Source: Bacteroidota bacterium
Lineage (GTDB): Bacteria; Bacteroidota; Bacteroidia; Chitinophagales; Chitinophagaceae
Direction: 5' to 3'
Assembly: GCA_023416995.1 (NCBI GenBank)
Contig: JAEZGI010000063.1
Location: 1-64,000, forward strand
DNA length: 64,000 nt
Shown: positions 18,479 to 26,051 of the stretch, one piece after another
Numbering within the stretch: position 1 is the first letter of the stretch
How the letters are laid out: every line of letters begins with the position of its first letter
Notes under the pieces: model-generated
The model's database searches: none
What the model saw: only the letters and a program-made list of their open reading frames with translations
What the model was told of the DNA's origin: nothing
Position numbers and translations under genes: made by a program

Positions 18479-19561
18479 TCAAGACTCACTCTGCGGCTTA
18501 GTTTCCGCGTCTCGTGGCTTGTCAAATGATACTGTCTGACTTGGTAATGCAAACTCAATTCCCCTTGCTTCAAAGGCTTCGATGATACTGAGTAAAACTG
18601 TCTGATGAATGTCCATATATCTTCCAAAATCGGCTGTCTGGATGATATAAATAAACTCAAAATTGATACTATACGTATCAAGTTTTGAAAGATGTGCCCG
18701 ATCAAATGCAGTGTCCGGCTGCGCAGTAACAATATCTTTAATGAGCCCCGGTATCTCCCTTAATTGTTCGCTTTTTGTTTGGTATTTTACTGCAATGGTT
18801 GTTACAACCCGACGTTTTTCAAGTCGTTTGTAATTACGAATTGTTGATGAAGTAAGATTGGTGTTTGACATCACCAGTTGTTCACCATCGAGGCTTCTGA
18901 TCCGGGTTGTTTTAATACCTATCTGTTCAATGGTTCCCATCGAATCACCTGCCCGGACAAAGTCGCCGATCTCAAAAGGTTTATCAAAAAATATTACAAA
19001 ATAACTGAACAGGTCACCCAGCACGGTCTGCGCCGCAAGGGCAATGGCAATACCACCAACACCAAGCCCCGCGATCATTGTACGCACATCATAGCCCAGG
19101 TTCCCTAAAAGGAAGATAAACCCTACGAACCAAATCAGCGCTTTAATAACGATCATCACACCATTCAATTGGCGGATCCTTTCCACTGATTCGTGCCGAC
19201 GCTTCATGTAACCATTAACGGCAAGTTGAATAGCATGATTAATAAGACGAACCAGGAAGTATAATGTGATTACCGCCATGGCAACCGCGAGTATTTTCCT
19301 GAGCCGCGGGTGCAGGTATAATTCTGTAATGATCTGGTAGTTGATAAGGAGGTACAGGTATGGCAGCACAAATTTTTCAACCACCTTCAGAATGATATCA
19401 TCAAAATGATTACTTGTTCTTGAGATCCATTTACCAAACCGTTTCAACACTACCCTTCGGAGGGTTCGAATGATGGCCCAGGTGATAAATATGCCGAGTG
19501 CAGCAATAAGATAAGATTGAACTGTATTGCCCCAATAGATTTTGTCAAGGAATGAATTCAT
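18479..19561 (-). CDS. MscS-family mechanosensitive ion channel
   Basis: This 360-residue protein has several N-terminal membrane helices (about 16-35, 65-85, 90-112, 130-150) leading to the pore helix TM3, rich in Gly/Ala (MIAGLGVGGIAIALAAQTV), and the start of the cytoplasmic beta domain (KPFEIGDFV). The C-terminal alpha/beta domain ends in a charged tail. MscS channels open under membrane tension and release solutes on osmotic downshock. It fits well with the osmolyte genes gpsA/ggpPS nearby, though it is on the other strand and not in their operon. The exact subtype is not resolved. Confidence 0.9.
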   Translation of the reverse strand: MNSFLDKIYWGNTVQSYLIAALGIFITWAIIRTLRRVVLKRFGKWISRTSNHFDDIILKVVEKFVLPYLYLLINYQIITELYLHPRLRKILAVAMAVITLYFLVRLINHAIQLAVNGYMKRRHESVERIRQLNGVMIVIKALIWFVGFIFLLGNLGYDVRTMIAGLGVGGIAIALAAQTVLGDLFSYFVIFFDKPFEIGDFVRAGDSMGTIEQIGIKTTRIRSLDGEQLVMSNTNLTSSTIRNYKRLEKRRVVTTIAVKYQTKSEQLREIPGLIKDIVTAQPDTAFDRAHLSKLDTYSINFEFIYIIQTADFGRYMDIHQTVLLSIIEAFEARGIEFALPSQTVSFDKPRDAETKPQSES

Positions 19562-19651
19562 AACAAGGATATTAAATAATCAACGCTGTTTTGTTAACAG
19601 CAAATATGACACCGCCGCCCGGTTAAGACAGTACAACACGAGGCGATACAG

Positions 19652-20395
19652 TTATTTTTTATGAACAACAAGTTTGCCCTCCTGGTAAAAGGGAAGGATA
19701 TTTGCAACATCGGGGGTGAGACAATATTGAATATCTCTCTCAAGCGAGTATCCTGTTAATCGCAGGTAATGAGACGCCTCCCTGTCTTTCATAAACTGGT
19801 ATAGGTCCGGTGCTGCCGTATTATAAAGAGTTTCTGCCATCTTTGAAGAATCGCAGTTGATTGCATAATGCGAGCTAACCCTGGAAATAACTGCGCCGGC
19901 AAATAAAGTGTCTTCAATGTTCACACGGTCCTTCCAACCTGCACAGCCAAGTATCACATTCTGATGACGACTAAGCAAAAATTCACAAACGGCACTCAGG
20001 TTCGGAAACGATCCGGTTACGATCTGCCCTGCACCACGTTCCAGGGCCATATGTAATAATTTCGTGCCATTGGTAGTGGTTAATACCAGTGTTTTATTAC
20101 CGATAAACTCACGGGAATATTCAAACGGAGAATTTCCATAACCCAAACCCTCAGCTATCAGTCCGTCCCGTTCGCCAGCAGTGATGCATTCAATCTTGCG
20201 CCCGATCTCCATACACTTGGCAACACTGTCTACCGGTATCACAGATCTGGCGCCATTAAATAAAGCTGTTGCTATTGTCGAGGTTGCCCTTAACACGTCG
20301 ATAATCACCACCACTGCATTGTTCAGATCGTAAAGATGCAGGAGGGCGGGAGAAAAACAGGTATGCAGTGTGGGCTTAGTATTCCTTGGCGTCAT
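19652..20395 (-). CDS. comB: 2-phosphosulfolactate phosphatase (ComB) family protein
   Basis: This 247-residue protein matches the ComB family: VVVIIDVLRATSTIATALFNGA near residues 27-50, TAGERDGLIAEGLGYGNSP around 72-90, and LVLTTTNGTKLLHMA around 105-119. Characterised ComB removes phosphate from 2-phosphosulfolactate with Mg2+ in coenzyme M synthesis. No other gene of that pathway is in the window, so the physiological substrate here is uncertain; bacterial members are common outside methanogens. Neighbours are an MscS channel and an SRPBCC protein, which do not clarify the role. Confidence 0.88.
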   Translation of the reverse strand: MTPRNTKPTLHTCFSPALLHLYDLNNAVVVIIDVLRATSTIATALFNGARSVIPVDSVAKCMEIGRKIECITAGERDGLIAEGLGYGNSPFEYSREFIGNKTLVLTTTNGTKLLHMALERGAGQIVTGSFPNLSAVCEFLLSRHQNVILGCAGWKDRVNIEDTLFAGAVISRVSSHYAINCDSSKMAETLYNTAAPDLYQFMKDREASHYLRLTGYSLERDIQYCLTPDVANILPFYQEGKLVVHKK

Positions 20396-20498
20396 AAAAT
20401 AAATGTAACAGAAAAATCAAAAAGTAATTGCACTAACGTTTACACATAAACGCAGTGCACAGCCTGGCAGCAATCGCGGCACTTCAGGGATATGAACT

Positions 20499-20975
20499 TT
20501 ATTTGTTCAGAATATCTGTCCATTTGTTGCTTTCGGCATAGTGCCTGATAACTTTATTTCGTTTTTCAAGCAGTTCACGAAGGTAATCCGTGAGATACAA
20601 TGAGTTCACCAGGTTTCCCAAAGCGCCGTATGGAGTTTCAAAGTCGAGGATATCGATCATAAAGATACCATTCTCAATCTGCTTGAAATGGTGTTGGTGT
20701 CTGAAGCTTTTAAAATCACCATCTACCATCTCATCTACAAACGAAAAGGGCCGGTCCATTTCACTCATCTTCATTTTCAAAACCCGTGTTTTGAAAAGAT
20801 GCTTTGCTTTCCAGGTCACAGTTTCACCTTTACCCAATAGTCCCATGGTTGTTCCCGCTACCGCCTGTTCACCGCTCTGGCTCATTGATTTTTTATGTAG
20901 GTCAATACTCCGGGAGAGGTCGAATACTCTTTCAATTGGCGCAGCAATAAAAGTAGTCAGGTGGATATTGGGCAT
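20499..20975 (-). CDS. SRPBCC (START-like) domain protein
   Basis: This 158-residue protein shows the SRPBCC fold pattern: starting strand MPNIHLTTFIAAPIERVFDLSRSIDLH, a central antiparallel sheet with the conserved-looking GETVTWKAKHLF, and a long C-terminal helix YLTDYLRELLEKRNKVI. Members bind hydrophobic ligands or act as polyketide cyclase-like or cell-division-inhibitor-like proteins; no specific role can be assigned. There is no signal peptide, so it is cytoplasmic. It precedes comB by 103 bases on the same strand. Confidence 0.8.
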   Translation of the reverse strand: MPNIHLTTFIAAPIERVFDLSRSIDLHKKSMSQSGEQAVAGTTMGLLGKGETVTWKAKHLFKTRVLKMKMSEMDRPFSFVDEMVDGDFKSFRHQHHFKQIENGIFMIDILDFETPYGALGNLVNSLYLTDYLRELLEKRNKVIRHYAESNKWTDILNK

Positions 20976-21066
20976 CGGGTCAGGGTGATTTAACTATGGC
21001 AGAACTAATCAAAAATCAAGCCCGTCTCGCCTGGCAATCGGGCAGGCGAAAAGGTTTTTTATTGTG

Positions 21067-22152
21067 TCAGATAAAAGGAAATTTTAGAACCTTAGCTTTT
21101 AGCTGTTTATCACGTACGCTGATGAAGATCTCGCTGTCAATAGCTGCATTTTCAACTGCTACATACCCCATCCCTATGGCTTTCTGGAGAGAGGGTGCCT
21201 GTGTACCCGAGGTAACATAACCAATCTTATTACCCTGTCCGTCTGTGATATCATAGTGATGACGGGGAATACCTTTGTCTACCATTTCGAAACCTATAAG
21301 CCTGCGTTTCACTCCCTGCTGTTTCTGAGCTTCCAGTATAGATTTCGCGGTGAAGTCTTTTGTGAACTTGGTCACCCATCCTAAACCTGCTTCCAGCGGC
21401 GACGTGGTATCATCAATATCATTTCCATACAGACAATAGCCCATCTCCAGTCGCAAGGTGTCCCGTGCACCCAAACCTATCGGCTTCAAACCCTGCGGAG
21501 CTCCCTGCTCAAAAATGGCGTTCCAGATCTTATCTGCGGCGCCATCAGCGTCTTCAAAATAAATCTCTACTCCACCAGAACCGGTGTAACCAGTGGCACT
21601 TATCAAAACATTTTTTACACCTGCAAACACGGTCCGTGTGAAAGTGTAATATTTGAGATTCAGTAAATCTGTTTCAGTAAGTGGCTGCAATATTTTTGTT
21701 GCATTGGGACCTTGTATTGCCAATAAGCAAGTGCGATCAGAGATATTATGAAGCTCAACATTTTTTGTGTTGTGCTGAGTTAACCAGTTCCAGTCTTTTT
21801 CAATGTTAGAGGCATTAACTACCAGCATATAACTTTGATTTTCCTCAAGACAATAGATGAGAAGATCATCTACGATTCCTCCCTCATTATTGGGAAAACA
21901 ACTGTACTGAGCCTTCCCTGCGACCAGTTTTGAAGCATCGTTGCTGCAGGTACGTTGAATCAGCTCTAACGCATTTTCACCTTTAAGAATGAATTCTCCC
22001 ATGTGACTCACGTCAAAAATTCCTGCATTTTTACGAACCGCGTGGTGTTCATCATTGATCCCGGAATAAGAAATAGGCATGTTATAACCTGCGAACTCAG
22101 CCATTTTGGCGCCCAATGCAATGTGTTTGTCCGTGAAGGGAGTATTCTTCAT
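21067..22152 (-). CDS. gcvT: glycine cleavage system T protein (aminomethyltransferase)
   Basis: This 361-residue protein is GcvT by length and motif: an N-terminal folate-binding domain with KMAEFAGYNMPISY and FDVSHMGEF, central YTGSGGVEIYF, ARDTLRLEMGYCLYGND, and a C-terminal barrel domain ending ISVRDKQLKAKVLKFPF. It transfers the methylene group from the aminomethyl lipoyl arm of GcvH to tetrahydrofolate and releases ammonia. GcvH and GcvP are not in this window, which is normal in this phylum. A good -7 match lies just upstream, and the gene is divergent from gpsA. Confidence 0.95.
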   Translation of the reverse strand: MKNTPFTDKHIALGAKMAEFAGYNMPISYSGINDEHHAVRKNAGIFDVSHMGEFILKGENALELIQRTCSNDASKLVAGKAQYSCFPNNEGGIVDDLLIYCLEENQSYMLVVNASNIEKDWNWLTQHNTKNVELHNISDRTCLLAIQGPNATKILQPLTETDLLNLKYYTFTRTVFAGVKNVLISATGYTGSGGVEIYFEDADGAADKIWNAIFEQGAPQGLKPIGLGARDTLRLEMGYCLYGNDIDDTTSPLEAGLGWVTKFTKDFTAKSILEAQKQQGVKRRLIGFEMVDKGIPRHHYDITDGQGNKIGYVTSGTQAPSLQKAIGMGYVAVENAAIDSEIFISVRDKQLKAKVLKFPFI

Positions 22153-22174
22153 TAATTAACTGCTTTTGTTGGAG

Positions 22175-22182
22175 CAAATGTA
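22175..22182 (-). promoter_or_regulatory. -7 promoter element for gcvT
   Basis: On the minus strand this reads TACATTTG, an exact TAnnTTTG match 22 bases upstream of the gcvT ATG. No clear -33 TTG is present. Confidence 0.42.
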
Positions 22183-22273
22183 ACTTAATCAGATAATAAG
22201 AAACGTTTTAAAAGCAAAAGGTATATGTAACCAGCGTGATGACAGACTGTTAAGATTAAAATCCTAATAAGGG

Positions 22274-22304
22274 TTGGCCGGGGGAATTATTCGGGGTAAC
22301 TTTG
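22274..22304 (+). promoter_or_regulatory. Bacteroidota-type promoter for gpsA-ggpPS
   Basis: TTG at 22274-22276 and TAACTTTG at 22297-22304, spaced by 20 bases, match the -33/-7 consensus fully. The implied transcript has a leader of roughly 35-40 bases before the TTG start codon of gpsA. Confidence 0.6.
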
Positions 22305-22347
22305 CGAAGTTATTAAAGGCTTTTACAGCCACTTAAATTGTAAAATT

Positions 22348-23346
22348 TTGCAACCACTGCGTCAAATAACCGTCATCGGCGGGGGCAGTTGGGCTACAGC
22401 ATTAGTCAAAATATTTTCAGAAAGCGATATTACCGTTTATTGGTATCTACGTTCGCAACACCAGGTTGACTACCTGCTCGAACACGGCAGGAACGCGAAT
22501 TACCTGAGTTTTTTACAACTCAATTTAAACAGGATCAAACCGACCTGTAATCTGGATGAAGCCCTAAAAGCTTCTGATGATATTTTATTTGCTGTACCAT
22601 CTGCTTACCTGGAATCGGAAGTATCCGGTATGGAGGAAGACATTCTTCGGGGGAAACAAATCTACGTTTCCATCAAAGGCATCGTGCCCGAACAGGATTG
22701 TATCCCTTCTGAGTTCATTGCCCGCCGTTTTGATATTAAGATTAATACCATTATGGTCCTGGCCGGGCCGTGCCATGCTGAAGAGATTGCCATGGACCGG
22801 AAAACCTTTCTCACCGTTGCAGGAACGAACAATGATTTGGTTGAAAGGGTACTGAGTGCCATTCATTCACCATATCTGAAAGTGATAGCTAACAGTGATC
22901 CCCTTGGTGTCGAATATGCGGCCATTCTCAAAAATGTTGTGGGTATATCATGTGGTATGATCAAGGGTATGAATTATGGTGACAATTTCCTCGCTGTAGT
23001 AGTAAGTAATGCCATGCGTGAAGTGAGTTCCTTCCTCGCTGCCATTGATAAACAAAAAAGGGATGTTTTTGACTCGGCCTATTTTGGTGATCTGCTGGTA
23101 ACATCTTACTCTGAATTTAGTCGCAACAGGACCTTTGGACAAATGATAGGCCGTGGTTATTCAATACCTATGGCAGAAGGAAGAATGAATATGGTTGCTG
23201 AAGGATTTCCCGCAGTGAAAGGCATTTACCGGATGGCACGGCAGTTGGAAGTGAATATGCCAATTGTGAATGCGACTTATCGCATCTTATATAAACAGGC
23301 ATCGCCATATCATGAATTCAAATTATTAGAGAACACTTTAAGATAA
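22348..23346 (+). CDS. gpsA: NAD(P)-dependent glycerol-3-phosphate dehydrogenase
   Basis: This 332-residue protein begins with the nucleotide-binding loop ITVIGGGSWATALVKIF, contains VLAGPCHAEEIA, the catalytic-Lys region EYAAILKNVVGISCGMI and the C-terminal FGDLLVTSYSEFSRNRTFG motif. It reduces dihydroxyacetone phosphate to sn-glycerol-3-phosphate, usually for phospholipid synthesis. The start is a TTG directly before the family N-terminus; no in-frame ATG fits. It lies only 10 bases before ggpPS, whose synthase domain would need glycerol-3-phosphate as acceptor, so here it probably supplies that reaction (inference). A strong promoter match lies upstream. Confidence 0.93.
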   Translation: MQPLRQITVIGGGSWATALVKIFSESDITVYWYLRSQHQVDYLLEHGRNANYLSFLQLNLNRIKPTCNLDEALKASDDILFAVPSAYLESEVSGMEEDILRGKQIYVSIKGIVPEQDCIPSEFIARRFDIKINTIMVLAGPCHAEEIAMDRKTFLTVAGTNNDLVERVLSAIHSPYLKVIANSDPLGVEYAAILKNVVGISCGMIKGMNYGDNFLAVVVSNAMREVSSFLAAIDKQKRDVFDSAYFGDLLVTSYSEFSRNRTFGQMIGRGYSIPMAEGRMNMVAEGFPAVKGIYRMARQLEVNMPIVNATYRILYKQASPYHEFKLLENTLR

Positions 23347-23356
23347 ATTTTTTACT

Positions 23357-25669
23357 ATGTTATTATTGGCTACAGATCTTGACGGAACTTTTTTAGGCGG
23401 TAAAAGTGTGCACAAGCAACAACTTTACCGTCTTATCCGCAATCGGCAAGACATCAGACTGGTGTTTGTAACCGGGCGTGGACTCGAGACCGTTATACCG
23501 TTACTTAACGACCCGGTTATTCCTCATCCGGATTATATAATCTGCGACGTGGGTGCAACCGTGGTAAACGGTCGAAGCCTTGACCCCATTCAGCCCATTC
23601 AATCTGCAATTGAAACACGTTGGCCAGGGCGATTGGCTACAAAAAATAAATTAAAGAAGGTGCGCGGTTTGCGCTGGCAGGAAGTGCCGCAAACCCGCCG
23701 CAGTTCCTTTTTTTATGACGAGGATACCGACATGGAACACCTGAAACAGGTAGTCGATTCATTGAATTGTGATCTGCTTATTTCAGCAGGGAAATTTCTT
23801 GACGTGTTACCACGCGGAGTTAATAAAGGATCAACCTTAAAACAACTTATAAAGCTGTTAGATTTTCCGGCTGAAAATATTCTTGTGGCTGGTGATACCA
23901 TGAATGATCTTTCGTTGTACCAAACCGGTTACAAGGGAGTGGTAGTGGGTCGTGCAGAACCAAAGCTGGTAGATGCTGTCAGTGGAATGGAAAACATTTA
24001 TGTTGCTGACGATGCCGGCGCCGGAGGCATATTAGAAGCCATCAGGTATTTTCCGGGTTTTGGGAATTTTGTCCCTGCAGCAGAAACTGTAGTACCAAAA
24101 GCAAGTAACGGTGATAGCCAATTGCTGATGGTTTACCACCGGCTGCCTTTTGAAGTGAAGGAGATAAATGGTGAACGCATAAATGTGCCACACAAAAGTC
24201 CAAACGGTATCATTCCATCTTTGACAGGATTTTTCCGTGGTGGCCGTTCAGGAGTATGGATTGCATGGGAGCAAATCGAAAAGAAAAATCAGACGCTTAG
24301 AAATATCTATGTTGATGAAGAAACCTTTCCCAATCTGCTGGCTTCAAGAATCGGTCTTACAAAAAAAGATGTAGATACGTTTTATAAGATCTTCTCTAAA
24401 GAAGCATTCTGGCCGACCATATTTTCGTTTATTGATAAGGTTGAGTTCAATCATGCTCACTGGGAACATTTTGTGAAAGTAAACAGGCTGTTTGCCGAGA
24501 AAACAGCTGCTGAGGCGGACCACGGTGCAGTGGTGTGGTTGCATGATTACAATCTTTGGATGGTACCAGGCTTTCTCCGCCAGCTAAGACCCGATTTGAA
24601 AATTGGTTTCTTCCATCACACGAGTTTTCCGTCTGCTGACATTTTCAATATCATTCCATGGCGCGGAGAAATCATTGGTAGCCTTTTGCAATGCGATTAT
24701 ATTGGTTTCCATATCCCACGATATGTCGAAAACTTTATGGATGTGGTACGCAGCCAGCTACCCGTACAGGTTCTGAAACGTGAAAACTGCACGGAACGTT
24801 TCTTGTCGTATAGCTGCCCGCTTGGTGTAGAAACAATGACTACAGAGATTATTGCTGGTGCAAGGAAGGTTCGTTTGGGTGCACATCCGGTAGGCGTGAA
24901 TGTGAAGTATATAAAAGAAGTGATGTCCAGAACCGAAACCCAACAGGCAGTTGAAGCCATTAGAAAAGAGATGGGAACCAAGCAGGTGATACTAAGCGTT
25001 GAGCGGTTGGATTATGTCAAGGGACCTTTGGAAAAGATCTATGCCTTCCAGGAATTTCTTGAGCAATACCCCGAGTTCCATGAAAAAGTAGTGCTGGTCA
25101 ATATTTGTACTCCGCCCGCACAAGGCATGAAAATCTATGAAAAGGTTCAACTGGAACTTGAACAGGCAATTGGTAAAATCAACGGCCGGTACAGCACTGT
25201 AACCTGGACGCCTATACGCTTTTTCTTCAGATCCTTCCGGTTCGAAGATGTGCTTCAATACTACTCCGTAGCCGATATTGCATGGATAACACCCTTACGT
25301 GATGGACTGAACCTGGTAGCCAAAGAATTTGTTGCAGTTCAGGGTCAGAAAGAAGGTGACAAAGGTGTGCTGGTATTATCTGAGTTTGCAGGTGCATCTG
25401 TTGAACTTGGTTATGCCGTCCGCACGAATCCTTATGACAGAAAATCATTAAAAGAAAGTTTGCTTCATGCACTCGTGATGGAACAAACTGAAAGGGCAAT
25501 GAGGATGCGCAGGTTATATGACTCTGTAGCACATTATGACATAGAACAATGGGGTAGCAGCTTCCTGGAACAACTCGAAAAAATTAATGAAGACAGGGAA
25601 TGGGACGATAACCAATATGCGGCCCCGGCAAAAACTGAACTGCTTTTACCTGATAACGTTGATGGCTAA
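23357..25669 (+). CDS. ggpPS: bifunctional glucosylglycerol-phosphate phosphatase/synthase (GgpPS-like)
   Basis: This 770-residue fusion has an N-terminal HAD phosphatase of the sucrose-phosphate-phosphatase type (about 1-240; catalytic Asp pair in ATDLDGTFLGG, Lys in GVNKGS, VAGDTMNDLSLY) and a C-terminal GT20 glycosyltransferase (about 255-755). The GT20 part carries motifs I associate with cyanobacterial GgpS rather than OtsA: YHRLPFEV, KSPNGIIPSL, FFHHTSFPS, HIPRYVENF, RLDYVKG, KINGRYSTVTWTP, AWITPLRDGLNLVAKE. GgpS joins glucose from ADP-glucose to glycerol-3-phosphate and the phosphatase releases glucosylglycerol, an osmolyte. The adjacent gpsA supports glycerol-3-phosphate as acceptor. 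A trehalose- or other sugar-phosphate synthase remains the main alternative. Its 3' end overlaps the convergent small gene by 24 bases. Confidence 0.8.
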   Translation: MLLLATDLDGTFLGGKSVHKQQLYRLIRNRQDIRLVFVTGRGLETVIPLLNDPVIPHPDYIICDVGATVVNGRSLDPIQPIQSAIETRWPGRLATKNKLKKVRGLRWQEVPQTRRSSFFYDEDTDMEHLKQVVDSLNCDLLISAGKFLDVLPRGVNKGSTLKQLIKLLDFPAENILVAGDTMNDLSLYQTGYKGVVVGRAEPKLVDAVSGMENIYVADDAGAGGILEAIRYFPGFGNFVPAAETVVPKASNGDSQLLMVYHRLPFEVKEINGERINVPHKSPNGIIPSLTGFFRGGRSGVWIAWEQIEKKNQTLRNIYVDEETFPNLLASRIGLTKKDVDTFYKIFSKEAFWPTIFSFIDKVEFNHAHWEHFVKVNRLFAEKTAAEADHGAVVWLHDYNLWMVPGFLRQLRPDLKIGFFHHTSFPSADIFNIIPWRGEIIGSLLQCDYIGFHIPRYVENFMDVVRSQLPVQVLKRENCTERFLSYSCPLGVETMTTEIIAGARKVRLGAHPVGVNVKYIKEVMSRTETQQAVEAIRKEMGTKQVILSVERLDYVKGPLEKIYAFQEFLEQYPEFHEKVVLVNICTPPAQGMKIYEKVQLELEQAIGKINGRYSTVTWTPIRFFFRSFRFEDVLQYYSVADIAWITPLRDGLNLVAKEFVAVQGQKEGDKGVLVLSEFAGASVELGYAVRTNPYDRKSLKESLLHALVMEQTERAMRMRRLYDSVAHYDIEQWGSSFLEQLEKINEDREWDDNQYAAPAKTELLLPDNVDG

Positions 25670-25978
25670 ACGTGCAACCTGGTAGATGGTTACATAGTGC
25701 TGGATATTGGAGGGGTTCAGCAGGGCAAGGCTTTGTGAAGATGCGCCCGCAAATGTAGATGCGTCCTGAATATGAGCGGTAACCTGTTCTGATGATGGGG
25801 CAGTAGTGATAGCTTCGGATTTTGAGGTAGTTTCATGCGCCACCCGGATATTTTGTTCCGCTAAAAACACAAAACCAAAAGCAAGTAACACTGGCATGAT
25901 ATGCATGGAAAGCGAAGTACGCAACATCATCCGTAACCTGGTGGATGTTTTCCGAATTTGATTGTCACTTTTCATCAT
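25646..25978 (-). CDS. small hypothetical membrane protein
   Basis: A 110-residue frame with a basic N-terminus (MMKSDNQIRKTSTRLRMMLR), one probable membrane segment (MHIMPVLLAFGFVFLAE) and a Ser/Ala/Thr-rich tail. I recognise no family. It follows the PspC gene on the same strand by 73 bases and could be the third gene of the PadR-PspC unit. It overlaps the 3' end of ggpPS on the other strand. It could also be a chance frame; no coding signature beyond the membrane segment supports it. Confidence 0.45.
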   Translation of the reverse strand: MMKSDNQIRKTSTRLRMMLRTSLSMHIMPVLLAFGFVFLAEQNIRVAHETTSKSEAITTAPSSEQVTAHIQDASTFAGASSQSLALLNPSNIQHYVTIYQVARLAINVIR

Positions 25979-26051
25979 TGTTAGTTTAGATATTTTTAAA
26001 ATGGGGGCCCTTTCGGAAGATCGGACCCCCTTACTCCAACTTCAACCTCGT

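Noticed and set aside
23357..25669. Calling the fusion a trehalose-6-phosphate synthase/phosphatase
   Set aside because: The GT20 motifs read like GgpS, the phosphatase is on the N-terminal side and is of the sucrose-phosphatase type, and gpsA is adjacent; kept only as an alternative.
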